A stretch of DNA of 64,000 nucleotides from Cryptomeria japonica (GCF_030272615.1 NC_081414.1:767138153-767202152), one strand, 5' to 3'. Shown: positions 41,985 through 55,331, counted from the stretch's first letter. The notes: generated from the sequence alone by a model not told the origin. Program-made: numbers and translations.

Positions 41985-43454
41985 TTTTATTTACTGGAAG
42001 TAATGCGTACGAGGTTTTGATAAGTTAAAAGTGCATATGGGATACTGGGAATATGGATGTTGGATTTCTGAGCATACCGCGTATGTGGTTCTTGTACATA
42101 GTTTAGTTTCACAAAAACCTCAATGGCCTCAAAAGAAGTTTTTGAGTTCATTGAAGGCCCCACTACAATCGTTATTGTGCTTCTATGATATTTTATATGC
42201 AGAAGTAAGTGAAATTTTTGTTTTACATGATTTCAAATGATTGAATTGTTGTTCTTATTAGTTTGGTCAATGTTATTGTGATTGTTTAATAGTTTTGATT
42301 TAAGAAAATAATTGTAATGCTCAATTTTATGGTTATTTGATTGCTTAAGAACTTTTGTTTACATATATATGTAAAATGGTTCTATTTAGGACAATCGGTA
42401 TTAATGATGGGAAAGAACAAGCGAGGAGTAGTGGAACAACGAGAGGCTGAAAAGGAAAGATAAAGGCAGAGTATGAAGAAATTACGTGACATAAGAGAAA
42501 TGGGACAAGAAAGTACGTCATTCTCAACATCTCAATTCAATTTACCAAATGAACATAAAGCAATTGAAGAAGAGATTACAATGAATGATCAAACAAATGA
42601 TGAAGATGCACCAACAACATTTGATTGTTAACAAGTTACACAATGCCAATCTAAAATAAAATACCGTGTAAAAAGTAAGCAATTCCAAATGTTAGCGGAA
42701 CAACTTCCTATACTAACATTGAGGGGAGGGTTATGCAAAAAAATTTCAGATCCTTACTATAGTTACATAAAGTTAACAAAAATAAACATAAATACTATGC
42801 ATACCACAACAAAATGATTTATTTGAAGAAAATCTTTTGGGAGAAAAAACCACACTCCAAAAGTCACCTTATACATTATTCAAAATTTAACAACAAAATA
42901 CAATATACTTGCAAAGAAATCTTCTCATAGGACAATCGCCAATTAAAGATTCCATAGCAATAATACTCTTGCACACAACCTCCATCTCACGTACCTAATG
43001 CATAGGAGGTACAATACATGAAACCATCAAATGGTATTACAAAACCATGAGCTTAACCACCCAAAATGTAGTGTCCAACTTATGTTCAATCCAAGATTCC
43101 ATGTATGATGTGTTAAAACACACACCAACACATGTAACTCCCTTTTACAACTCATTTATTACACGTCCAACACATTTTTATATTTCCCATTTTCAAAGAC
43201 CTATATTCGAAGGCCAATAATTTTTTATTTCAGAGTTTGATTGACAAATTGTTCAAAGAATTGGAAATATTATGAGATTCTCTATCAAGCTACAAAATGC
43301 TATAGTGGTTATGAGTATTTCAAGCCCCAAAAATGCATATAAGGCCTTCAAAATTGACTTTGAAACTTTCAAATGAAACTTTAAAAATGAAAATTTAAAA
43401 TTTTTCATATCTAGACATGATCTTGCAAAAAAAATATATCAAAATTCTTATTTA
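41985..43454 (-). repeat. B module, copy 2 (inverted)
   Basis: Reverse complement of 1,800-3,262: CGTACG phrases, a possible exon ending TATATGCAGAA at a GTAAGTG donor (about 42,204), the 75-codon exon, then the 0.75 kb core. Confidence 0.75.
42407..42631 (+). pseudogene. Conserved 75-codon exon, copy 2
   Basis: MGKNKRGVVEQREAEKER, stop (TAA at codon 19, shared with copy 1), RQSMKKLRDIREMGQ, then FNLPNEHKAIEEEITMNDQT and NDEDAPTTFDC, stop. Exactly 225 bp. The upstream TCTATTTAG is acceptor-like, and a GTAAGT donor about 180 bp further upstream would pair with it. Function unknown. Confidence 0.55.
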
Positions 43455-45213
43455 GCAAGGCACACCCCAAAGTTAAGGGATGACCAAGTTTGATTGTTAA
43501 CAAGTCACACAATGCCAATCTAAGCAATTCCAAATGTTAGCGGAACAACTTCCTATACTAATATTGAGAGGAGGGTTATGCAAAAAAAATTCAAATCCTT
43601 ACAATAGTGAAATAAACTTAACAAAAATAAACATAAATACCATGCATACCATAACAAAATGATTTACTTGAAGAAAATAATTTGGGGAAAAACCCACACT
43701 CCAAAAGCTGCCTTATATATTATTCAAAATTAAACAACAAAATACAATATACTTGCAAAGAAAGATTCTCATAGGACTATCACCAACTAAAGATTCAATG
43801 GCAATAAAACTCTTACACACAACCACCATCTCACGTACCTGATATATAGGAGGTACAATACTTGAAACCATCAAATGCTATTACAAAACCATGACCTAAA
43901 CTGTGCCCAAAAAGTGGCATCTAACTTATCTCCAATCCAAGGTTCCATATGATGTGTCAAAACACACACCAACACATGTAACTCCCTTTTACAACTCATT
44001 TATGTGTCCAACACATTTTTTATATTTCCCATATTAGGAGACCAACATTCAGAGGCCAATAATTCTTGATTTGGGAGTCTGATTGACAAATTTTTTGAAG
44101 CGTTATGGAAATCTTTTGAAATTATCTATCAAGCTACAAAATACTACACTGGTTATGACTACTTTGGATAAGTACACCAAGATGGTGTGCAAAAAGGGGG
44201 GTATAAGTGAACACTTTTTTTTGAAATCAGGTAAACCTGACTTGGAGGAGAAAGTTGAGAGACATCCACTCAAGATATGAAGATACTCAAAGAACAAAGA
44301 TTGTAGTACTCTAAATCTAGTTTCCAAACTTTTTTTTTTTTTCAAAATTGGATAAGATTAAGGGGCTCAAATCATTCGCACACAAAAAATAGATCCTGAT
44401 TTTTTTTGAAAAACATAACATAGTGTTTGAAGTGCGCATCAAAAAATTCATAGTTAGATTTAGTATTTTGACAAATCCTTTGGCAGAAAGATAGGTAAGA
44501 GTGAGAACTAGAATTTGTGTATTTTTTTGTTGAGTATTTTTTTTTATGATTTTTCCAATCAAGCACATCCTAAAAATCAGGTACCTGTTTGTGCGCGAAG
44601 CATAACTTGCACCAAAACAATCGAAAATGCAAAAAATAAATAAAAAAATTGTAAAGAATCAAGTGCACTATAATAATATATAAACTTTTTAAAATTTGGA
44701 TAAGTAGATCAAAAGTTATTAAAAAAATGGTAAGATCAAAAGTTATTAAAAAATGATACACGTATGTCTTTGAGAACTATGGAGACACTGGTAAAAGAAA
44801 TTTAGTAATAATATGTTATTGTTGTTCAAAATTTTTTAAAAAAATATTTGGGTAGAAATCTCAGAAGATGGGTGAAAATATGGTGGCAATTTCAGAAATA
44901 CCAACTTGATAAAGTGTAAACCTGATGATGAGAAAGTTGAGAAACCAAGTTCATAAAACAAAACATGTCAAAAAGGAGGGAAATGGAGGAAAATCAAACT
45001 TCCAAACTGCATCGTTGTCATCCAAGCCTATTCACAAACTTAAACAGACAAGAGTGCGTACGGGGTTTCTTTTGAATAAGAACCACATACGAGGTTTTTT
45101 TTGAATAAGCAGCGTGTACAATGCGTTTCTAAGCAAAAAATATCGCATACACAGTTTTTCCTATGATACTATAACATAAAGAAATTAATGTCTATGTTTA
45201 ACATGTGCATGTG
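43455..45213 (-). repeat. A module, copy 4 (inverted)
   Basis: Reverse complement of 1-1,799, including the T-rich insert (44,205-44,850). It is the last part of the right arm that can be compared with the left, because the window begins at the matching point. Confidence 0.75.
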
Positions 45214-45335
45214 TGTGTGCAGACATATATATATACACACACACACACATATGTATGTATGTATGTATGTATGTGTATATTATATGTATATGTATATTTA
45301 CATGTACATGTATATTGATACATATTGTCTTTTGA

Positions 45336-45376
<41 letters not shown>

Positions 45377-45646
45377 ACCCCATATAACACATAATGACAT
45401 TGAATATAAGGTCCCTTAGCACACATATGACCCCTTCAAACCATATGATGTCCTAAGGGGTCATATGATGCTCTAACACATGTGCGCCCCCACTATGACC
45501 TTACATGACCCCCAAATATGCAATATGACCCCTTCAGACCATGTATGATATCTTAAGGGGTCATATGGTGTTGTAACACATGTGTGGCTCAATTAGGATC
45601 CCACATGACCCTTAATGACATCATGTGACATCTCTTCCTCTCCCCA

Positions 45647-45714
<68 letters not shown>

Positions 45715-45879
45715 CCTTAGGACCGCACATAACACCACATGACCCTTTAGGAGATTATGATGTCCTAAGGGGTCAAGATGGCATTACGGTGTTGTAACCT
45801 GTGGCAAGATGAACCATTATTATAATATAAAAATTAGTACCAATACTGCTTAAAAGAATAACAAATTATCATGCTCCCC
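45214..45879 (-). repeat. CATATG palindromic spacer with microsatellites, second right-hand copy
   Basis: Same composition as 40,000-40,795: an ATGT run near 45,249-45,272, long CT runs at about 45,339-45,375 and 45,646-45,711, and phrases such as CATATGACCCCTTC. It extends the tandem pattern beyond the inverted-repeat arm. Confidence 0.7.
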
Positions 45880-46215
45880 CTCTTTCCCTTCCTCCATACC
45901 CCATCCCTCTCTCTCTCTCTCTTATCACCTATTTTTCTTGTGCAAAGAAAATTCAGAAACACTTTCAAGCTTTCTCCTCCTACCTCCTCCACTATCACTA
46001 CTACTCTTTTGTTCTCTATGAAACTTGCAACCTGAAACACAATACTTTCTCCTCCCACCTCTTTCATCACTATATTTTGTTTACCAATATCATTATATAC
46101 CACTTGGAACATAATAATCTTATCTCCCACCTCCTTTATAAAAATCACTCCTTTCTTTTGAACCATTAGATCCCCTTCAAACATGGCTCGAAAAACATCT
46201 GATCTGTTACCTGCC
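45880..46215 (-). pseudogene. BTB/POZ-like gene fragment, right copy 3 (short type, open frame)
   Basis: Open frame AGNRSDVFRAMFEGDLM, modules VIFIKEVGDKIIMF, IVMKEVGGESIVF and VVIVEEVGGESLKVF, then LNFLCTRKIGDKRERERD. Short type with a GA tail. Confidence 0.6.
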
Positions 46216-46434
46216 AATATATTATAAAATAAAAGACAATGGAATGTCCTTAATCTAAGCTCTCTCTCTCTCTCTCTCATAACACCTAATGACATCATGT
46301 GACCCCTTAGCACACCACATAACCCTTTAGGAGTATATGATTTCCTAGGGGGTCATATGGTGTCCTAAGGTTGCAAGATGAACCATTAATACAATATAAA
46401 AAGCAATACCAATACTGCTTACAAAAATAACAAA
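46216..46434 (-). repeat. Inter-BTB spacer
   Basis: Palindromic CATATG phrases and a CT run near 46,259-46,278. Confidence 0.7.
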
Positions 46435-46835
46435 CCAGCATGCTCCCCCTCTCTCCCTTCCTCCATACCCCATCCATACATAAATTCAAATTGGTAAAAA
46501 ACTTCTTTATCTAAAAATTGGTTGCAAGCCTCGCAAGTTGTTTATAGTTGGCAAAAATTTCATTATCAACCACTTTTCTTGTGTAGAGAAAATTCATGAA
46601 ACACTTTCAATCTTTCTCCTCCTACCTCCTCCACTATCACTTCTACTCTTTCGTTCTCCATGAAACCTGCAACTTGAAACACAATACTTTCTCCTTCCAC
46701 CTCTTTCATCACTATATTTTGTTTACCCATCTCGTTATATACGACTCGGAACATAATAATCTTCTCCCACCTCATTTATCACAATCACTCCTTTCTTTTG
46801 AACCACCAAATCCCCTTCAAACATGTCCCAAAAAA
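46435..46835 (-). pseudogene. BTB/POZ-like gene fragment, right copy 4 (long type)
   Basis: Modules 2 and 3 (MGKQNIVMKEVEGESIVF, ENERVEVIVEEVGGERLKVF) and the long-type tail. The NRSD opening is lost because the spacer joins directly at MFEGDL. Frameshifts fall after module 1 and at the HEF of the FLNFLYT block. Confidence 0.55.
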
Positions 46836-46839
46836 CATG

Positions 46840-47049
46840 TCCTTAATCGAAGCTCTCTCTCTCTCTCTCTCACTCTCTCTCTCTCCCCTTTAGGACCCCA
46901 CATAACACCTAATGCCATCATGTGACCCCTTAGCAAACCACATGACCCTTTAGGAGCATATGATGTCCTAAGGGTCATATGGTGTCCTAAGGTGGCAAGA
47001 TGAATCATTATTACAATATAAAAAGTAGTATGAATACTGCCTACAAAAA
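46840..47049 (-). repeat. Inter-BTB spacer
   Basis: CT run near 46,854-46,885 and CATATG phrases. Confidence 0.7.
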
Positions 47050-47380
47050 TAACAGACCAACATACTCCCCCTCTCTCCCTTCCTCCATACCCCATCCATA
47101 CACCAATTCAACTTGGTTAAAAACTTATTTATCTAAAATTGGTTGCAAGCCTTGCAAGTTGTTCATAATTGGCAAAAATTTCATTATCACCCACATTTCT
47201 TATGTAGAGAAAATTGAGAAACACTTTCTAGATTTCTCCTTCTACCTTCTCCACTATCACTTCTACTCTTTTGTTCTCCATGAAACCCATAATCTAAAAC
47301 ACTATACTTTCTCCTCCCACCTCTTTCATCACTATATTTTGTTTACCCATCTCGTTATATACCACTTGGAACATAATATC

Positions 47381-47384
<4 letters not shown>
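47050..47384 (-). pseudogene. BTB/POZ-like gene fragment, right copy 5 (5' truncated)
   Basis: Equivalent of 3,633-3,970: module 1 is cut by the microsatellite, then modules 2 and 3 and the long tail follow. It confirms that the microsatellite invasion of the first unit predates duplication of the block. Confidence 0.55.

Positions 47385-47451
<67 letters not shown>
47385..47451. repeat. CT microsatellite, left flank of the LARD-like insertion
   Basis: Pure CT run that ends CTCTC immediately before the LTR. It continues at 59,603 beyond the element. Confidence 0.95.
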
Positions 47452-47458
<7 letters not shown>

Positions 47459-50115
47459 CCCTGCCAGGAAACCCCAAAGGGATTAAGCCATAACACAAGA
47501 ATAGAGTGCAATAATTTTTTTTTTTTTAAGTTACACAACATTAAGATACAACAAGATATCAAAGATTCAGATTACATAGGGGAAGACATCAACTAACACC
47601 TAAAGAGTTTCCCAACATGATTACTTAATTACACCTTTCACTTAACACTCACAATTAATCCAATAAGTTGATTATCTTATAACGAGATAATTCTTAAACA
47701 AGGATAATTTCTTTCAAAAGATGGAAATATAAATCACATGCTAATGTTTATCCATTATGATTCATTCATACTTTACATTCAAGCTTTTCATTAAAATATA
47801 AGCCATGCATCTAATATTCTAACACACAAGAATTTCATCATAAACTTATGAGATATTTTCATGCATACTTAATTTTCTTAACAACAACTGAATATATTCC
47901 ACTACTCTAAGTTACATTCCTTCATGATACAATTTACTGTATTTTAAAAGACGATTGCATACATGCATCTACGATAAATCTCATCTAAACCACTTATGCA
48001 TTCGATCAAAATGGCATTCATACATGCTAACACTAAACATGAAATATAAGAAATAAAAACATCACATAACACCAAGATGATCTCGGAGTTCACCCCTAAA
48101 GGGCTACATCTCCGAGTCTGCTCAACTGTAAGACCCCTCTAATAATTAATAAAGTTAAGAATACATGAGGTTCTCATTATTTACAATCCTCCCATCAAGG
48201 CGAAACATAAACAATATACAAGCGACCGCATCGGTCAATAAATACATAAACGATCCTTGAAAAGGAAAGGATCCAACTGAACAACAATTGAAGCTAATAC
48301 CAAGGTCCATTTGGACATCCACAAAATTGAGTCATCACCACCCAAGGTCTAACATGAAACCCGATACTCACAAGGGCATAGACAAAAGGATGACCCATAA
48401 AGGTGCTCCTTTAAGACAATACAACAACACACTAGCGAACGTAGGGACAAGTGTCATCACGCAACCTGGTATGGTTACCATGGCAGATCTTCATAGGTCC
48501 CGGCCCCATACATTGCGTTACCCTGGCCACCCAGTCCAAACCTCTAGCCCATCCAAGCCTCATGTGGACCCACACATCCTTTCGTGAAGACAAGGATGAT
48601 GGTTTGCCATTTTAGGCCTTCTGATAGCATGTCGAGTCTGTGTTAGCACTCGTCCCATGTGTGAGGCACAAGTATCTTACTTAGAGATTAACATTCTAAT
48701 CTACTGTTAGGTTATCACTTATTAGACTCACTTTCGGCAGGTTACCTAGCAGCCACTTTGGGCGCGACCCCTAATCAAAAGCCACTTTCCCATACGACAC
48801 TAGACTTAACTCAAGTGAACTCAAAACCAAGACATACACATGGTTAGACGAATGGAGTTCAAAAATGAGCAAACAACCATTTGGTCAAACACAACCCAAA
48901 AGAGGTACACTTACTGACGGTACTCTAACCAGAGACCTGACCAACTATGGTCAACCACGAATCATCATTCGACACCCATACAAGGATATGACCAATACAA
49001 CACCACAACAAAACAACAGTCAACTCAAAACCGAGGACAAAAACAGGTACCCAAATCAACCATATGACAGGGTCCAATCAAACAAAGCAAAACTTGCCAT
49101 AACTTAAGCAAAAGTGAATACAGAAATTAAACTCATATAGGCAATAACCGGAAAAGACAATATTTTCCCATATTGATTTAAACATAAAAGTTGATCCAAT
49201 TCTCTGATTGATCTAAGTTTTCAAAAAGCACTAACAGAAAAAACACTGTTACTAGGTGAGTACAATACCACAATTTTCAATGGTCCATTCACCTATGTCT
49301 CAAAACAGAGGAAGATTATAACTATACCATTTGTTTTACAAATTGAAAATACCATTAACTCATCAACATTCCAAACAAAACATTATTAATTTCCAATAGT
49401 ATATCGTTTAAATCATCCAAATTTCCAATGATAAAATATTCATTTACTTCTCAATTAATCAAATGATATGTTCTTGAATAAAATATTATTTAAAAATAGT
49501 CAATTAATAAATATATTTTATTTCAAAAATTTCCAATTAAAATATTATTCTTCCTCAATAAGACAAATACCCAGATTAACTATTAATTAATGCATATATT
49601 TATTAATCCAAGATTAATAAAATATAAAAAATTAATAATTAAAACCAAATATTAACAATCAAGTATTTAATTTAGAAAAATACTCATTAATAATAAAAAA
49701 ATAGAATTTGAGTATTAATAAATGTATATTTTCCATCATACAATTGATTAATAACAAATTAATGATAATTTATTATTTAATGAACATTTAATCCTAATTA
49801 AAAACTTAACTAAAATATTAACATTAAATAATATTAAAATATTATATATATATATATTTTTTTATTAAAAAAAAATATTAAAAAAATCCACGCATAAAAT
49901 AAAGTGCACAAAGTAAAGGGGGGGGGGGGGGGGGTTTCCACGTGGTCCCCATGGGAGCTCACGCTGCCCCAAAGGGGAAGTGCTGCTTCCCAAGGGAGCA
50001 CGTAACATCCCCATGGGGAGCGGTGCTGCCCCCAAAGGGAGCACGCAGCACCCCTTGGGGAGCGCTGCTGCCCCAATGGGATACACAGCTCCCCCTTGGG
50101 GTTTCCCCAATATAA

Positions 50116-50147
<32 letters not shown>

Positions 50148-51712
50148 TATTTTGAAATTGTTTACTATGTAAAACACAGTCTAATAAACCAGTCTCCCAG
50201 AGACTAAAAAGAAATATTATTATTATTTTAAAAAAAAATATATTTACTGCCAAAAATATAACATAGTAAAAATATACAGACCCAGCAACATGATTTTTTT
50301 TTCATTTATTTTTTTAATAAAAAGATATAAAGCAAATCAAAACTATTAAAATTTTTGATTGAAATTAATCTCTTATCCAATAGACAAACCCCCATTTTTA
50401 AATAGTCTCATCCTGAGACTTAAAATGAAAATTTCCAGCAAGAAGAGGTTTTCAAAATTGAAAGGATTTGTTGGAATAACCCACCAAATAAATAATCTTT
50501 TTGGGCAAATGGAACTCATTTCTCACACAAAGATCCAACAATAAACCAATCTTTAACTAATTTCCACAATAATTCTAAGTCTTGAGAAAAACAATGGAGA
50601 ATTTGAAACCAAAATTGCATGATAAACATCCAATGCCCATTTTAAAAAATTTAAACAATAACTAATTAATAACCAGAATTCCTACCTCAATAAGCATTCC
50701 TGGAAAGGATCTGATGAAGAGCCTCAACCTGCAGCTCAAGAAATCCTTCTCCTTCCAAAATCCCCAAATCTTTCATTCAAAATATTTTCCAAAAATATAT
50801 TTTTCTCCAAAAAATTCAATCCCCAATATTTTCCAAAAGTCTAGGTTATATGGAAAAGTTTGACCAAAAATCTCATTTTTGGATTTAAAATTTTTATTTA
50901 AAATAAATCACAAAAATCTTTATTTTCCAACTATATCAATAAATTAAATTGCTTTTCAATTCAAAATTGATTTTCTCAATTAATTCAATTTAACCTTTCT
51001 ATTTCCAAAATGCCAAGAAGATAAAATTAATTCTATTTCAATTAAAATTAAATCTTTCTTTTCTTAGGCACAAACATAATACATTTAATATTTAAATTTA
51101 ACCATTTAATTGAACTTGCTCCTAATTTAAATCAAGCAATTCAAATTAACGATAAATCACATAAAGAAATCCTGTTTAATTTAGTCCATTAATCTTTAAT
51201 GCACAAACACATATTTAATCAAATTAAATACTAGGGACTAAATTACTCAATTTAACCATACACACCAAACACGCAAACCAAAAAGGTCAACCAAATAGAC
51301 GACTCGCAAATCCAAACAAAAAGGGAATACCGACGATGACTGACGATGCTCACTTGAGCATGACTATGGTCAACTAGGGTCTTACGACCACCTAATCCAA
51401 CTCTAAGGATTAAAGAGGTACACTCAAACCTGAGAATCCAGGTGAAGACGAACCTCGCACTCATGCGGTATTGTACCTGAAATCTCCTACAACCAAGAGT
51501 CATACATGCATACATATATAAACTTAATGAAAGTGTTAGCCCAATATTAATACCGCGAAATAGGAACACTAAACAACTTGCATACAAACTGGTGCAAAAA
51601 CCACATTAACAGCTATGCACTAAATCAAAACATCTAACTATAATCATTATATTATGATAAACTAACCAAGATTAAACTGAGATTAGAAATTGATTAGGGC
51701 AGGGGTACTACA
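47452..51712 (-). mobile_element. 3' LTR of the LARD-like element
   Basis: Plus strand TGTAATGCCCTGCC to GGGGTACTACA; in element sense TGTAGTACCCC to GGGCATTACA. It matches 55,332-59,602 along its full length, with only a few percent difference where compared. Mostly AT-rich, with one GC-rich island. Confidence 0.93.
49918..50105 (-). repeat. GC-rich self-complementary island in the LTR
   Basis: A run of 17 G (49,918-49,934) followed by about seven ~22-24 bp units that each centre on a near-palindrome (CCCCATGGG, CCCCAAAGGGG, CCCATGGGGAGC, CCCCTTGGGG). They are joined by GAGCGCTGCTGC-like phrases. The second LTR has the same island at 57,797-57,997 with an interrupted G-run. The contrast with the surrounding AT-rich LTR is sharp, and strong hairpins are likely. 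Confidence 0.85.
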
Positions 51713-51724
51713 TTCTTCCCCCCT
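51713..51724 (-). other. Polypurine tract of the LARD-like element
   Basis: On the minus strand AGGGGGGAAGAA lies directly against the 3' LTR start (TGTAGTACCCC). It is the expected primer for plus-strand synthesis. Confidence 0.85.
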
Positions 51725-54700
51725 AGGTTCCGACTTACTCTTGGAAGTCGTAAGGCTAGATGGAGAACATGTCGCACGCATAAGTCCTGAAACTCATTCA
51801 ACAAATATCAAATTGCACATAGGAATCTTTCCATAAATAAATGAAATATTATTGCTAAATCCTTTACGAATGCCATTACACATTGGCAAGATACATCTAA
51901 ATACATACATTTCTTATAACAATCTAGAAATTATCCACAATCATAGCAGAGAAACAAGAATTTTCTCCCTTCCATTTCACCAAATTAATGCATTACAAAG
52001 AGGTAAACAACAATTACCATACTCATCTACCAGATATGACAAGAAAACATGCCATCATGATCAATTTCTTTTACCAATCCATCTTTATCATAAAAATTTA
52101 CCGCATAGAACTAGCTTCAAAATTGAAATTCTACAACCAAGTTAACTTCCATGAATAAGAGCAATGAAAATAACTCAATTGTTTACACTTGCCAGGCATA
52201 AGAAAACCTTTCCAATGACTATGTCCCATGACATAGTGACAAGTTAACACAATTTTCTCGATGATACACATAATAACCATCCACATAACTGGAATGCATA
52301 ACTCAAAAGGCCACATGTGAGCATGTCTAATGCTCGGTCAAAGATAACATGCACGATCAGCATCTCTATGCCTGATCTCAGAACAACAAATGATCATAAA
52401 TATCCAATATCTCACTCAAGGCTCAATGGTGCTAGGCACACCATAGTGGTGCTACCTTCCATACAAGACCTTTGTGAATATCCCTTGTTGAGCAAGGTGG
52501 TTAGCCTCCAAGAGATAGTCACCACACATAGGTAGGTAGTGGATCCTAGCTGCAACACAACCTCACATACCCCCATCCTCAAGGTTCCTTACGTCCACTT
52601 CCTCGTACACACTCTACCAAGTCTGTATCATACGTCCTTGGAGACGAATTTCACATTTCAACACAAGACCAGCATACAAAAACAATAAGGATAAACTAGT
52701 TTAGCCACCCAAGTACAGATGAATAAAGATAATGAATCATCAATTCCAACAGTAAGGCAAGAAAATAATCTGGAATTGCAACACCAAATCAAAAGTGCAA
52801 AAGATCACAAGATCATGGCTAAACCTTCAAAGTCAAAGTAAAAATAAATTGCTGGTCCCCAAAGAAATAAAAAGAATATCACAACTGCACATAACACCAC
52901 TATGTGACTAGCTTCTAGCCACCAACGAGGAAGGAAGGAACAATCATCTACCTATTATAGTAGCTCATCATGTGGTGCGACATAGTCACACTACCCACAT
53001 GGCATGGCAGTGTGCACCTCAACATCACCCCGCATCATGTCATCACGAGGCATGGCAATACCCCAAGTGGAGAAAACATGCAATGGATGTATCCTGCATG
53101 GTAGTGTACCTCACGAAAAAAGCACGCACAGGTCACATCCCGCATAGTGACATATCTAGAAGGATACTCGTCATAAGTCAGAGGTATACCTGACTAAGGT
53201 CCACCCACATGCCCACCAACACATACTAACTGATAGCTCATGTGGATAAACCTACCTTTCATGAAGACAAGGCAAAGGATCCTCCAAAATACACCATCAC
53301 TATGCACAAGAAATGCCATCAAAATGCTCAAATAAAGGAAAGGAATAGGCTACCACACATAAACCTATAAATAGATTCATCAAAATGGAAAATATTGAGT
53401 ACACCTTTGATATAGTTTTATAGTATAACTATATCATTCCTCAAAATAGAGAAGCTAAAGTCACTTCGCGCCAACATTACTCGTACGCCAATCCATACTA
53501 TTCAAGGAATGGTGACTTCTAATACTACCCCTTAACATACTGAGTTACCTACAACCCGAGGTTTGGTACTCAGTAGGGAAACAAATAAGCAACATCACAT
53601 AAACAGTATGGTTTCCGATACTCATAAGAAACATATCCTCCATGGTTAGTTACTTCACCAATCCATGGGCACATATAATAAGTACTGGTTTCTTACAATA
53701 CACACGAAAACACCAGTACTGGTTTAGTCACATTTACGGGGAGTACTTTTTAGTACGCTATCATTTACTCAAGGAAGGTTTTAATTATGCTTCCCACATG
53801 ATTAACTGAATAAATTTTACTCTAGATACAAGTACTGAAATTATTAACAATTCCAAATTACATAAGGAAATACATCATTCCTATATCTTTCTCGAATTTC
53901 ACTAAGCATTCGTATTCACCTGCTTAATAAACATTCTATTTAAATCAAGGCATTCTTCGTAGCATCTCTAAAAATCTTATGATTTAAGCAAAGAGAAGGG
54001 AAAGAGAGTTTGATAACCAAACTATTTCATACATAGACACAAGATCAACAAAATCACACTATGATATAAAATTTCTCACTATAAACCTATCATTTCAATT
54101 GCACGGTTTTCATTTCGCTATCATTTTTAGAAGAATGCCAATTGGACTACATGACATCCCTAATTATTATGGTTGCAATAGGAGGTTCTAGTTTTCCAAA
54201 CAAAACAGAGATCAAAACAGGCAATCTTTTCGACAATACTAGACCTCTTGAGAACACTCACTTATTCCTAATACAATACAGACACATGTCATAATTAGCA
54301 ACCTATAATAGAAAATCAATTTACAATCAAAAAGGTAAACGAGGAGCTATCACCCAAATAAAACATATTAATGCATGCACATCAAACAAGCTTTTCATTC
54401 GCACTTTCTAAACATAATAATGTAATTACACATATCCAAAAGCAAGTTCAATGGAGCATTTGCTAAAATAGATCATCAGTCAAACTGATCTAATGCAACA
54501 CATAAAACAATCTTTGGGGGAACACATTAATACTCTCTCGAAGCTACAATAACATGCTCCCTTTAATACTTCTTCTACAAACCAAGCAGTTTCACATAAT
54601 TCAACTATTCGCATATTAATGCACCTTACTAAGATAGAATTTAATTATGTTACTCCTACAAAACACATGGAGAATTCTTTAATGTAAACATACAGTTTTC

Positions 54701-55311
54701 TCCCAATAACCGAAATAAATTTTTAAACCCATATCCCTTTAATAATCTAAAAACATAAGCATCATAGGGTTCACACAAGGGTTCAAGAAGTCACAACCTT
54801 TCTCTTGCAAAAAGAAACCTCATATAAGAGATCATTACACACATCACACACATTTAATTTCCAGAGAGAGAAAGGAGTAATGGTCATACTCATTCAATTT
54901 GCTACAAGATAAGCAATCAATATTTACCATACTAGTCCTTCAAGTGGACAACACTAAGCTATATCATACTCTTAAACAAGCACACTTCATACTTTCAGAT
55001 TCCAGACAAGCACTGACCAACCCAAATGGATTAGTCTAAAGAGTACAACAATCGATGAGGAAGATACATACGACTCTCTTGCAGAATATGAGTAATCATA
55101 GACCAAGACATCGATAAGCACATAAAGCACATATAATCATTCAGAATAGCAACATCAAGAAGGTGAGAACAAGTTGTGAACATACACGTTACACACAAGT
55201 TAAAGTCTTCTCAATCACTCACATACACAAGGGAGGACAAGCATGCACGTAAGGTCAATACACCTCACACCAACTAAGGGCACAACAAAACCAGAGATCC
55301 CAGTGTTTGCA
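51725..55311 (-). mobile_element. Non-coding interior of the LARD-like element
   Basis: 3.6 kb without any frame over about 100 codons and no retrotransposon motif on either strand. No tandem array is obvious. A packaging signal is expected near the primer-binding-site end but cannot be recognised by eye. Confidence 0.75.
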
Positions 55312-55314
55312 ACA

Positions 55315-55329
55315 TGGGCTCTGATACCA
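55315..55329 (-). other. Primer-binding site (initiator tRNA-Met)
   Basis: On the minus strand TGGTATCAGAGCCCA begins two bases after the 5' LTR end, an exact match to the common initiator-Met primer-binding sequence TGGTATCAGAGC. Confidence 0.93.
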
Positions 55330-55331
55330 AA

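Larger units (their letters stand above)
32405..45213 (-). repeat. Right arm of the giant inverted repeat
   Basis: Reverse-complement copy of 1-16,375. It lacks the tandem LTR insertion of the left arm and carries its own 479-bp insertion at 33,702-34,180. It retains a near full-length U6 gene where the left arm has only the 3' half, and has lost the 3' half of one tRNA-Ala whose 3' half survives on the left. The inner 30 bp next to the Tat element (32,375-32,404) do not match the left arm. Confidence 0.93.

Noticed and set aside
49834-50207. Overlapping ORFs in the GC-rich LTR island (also 57,725-58,055)
   Set aside because: Palindromic GC-rich repeats give open frames on both strands; not coding.
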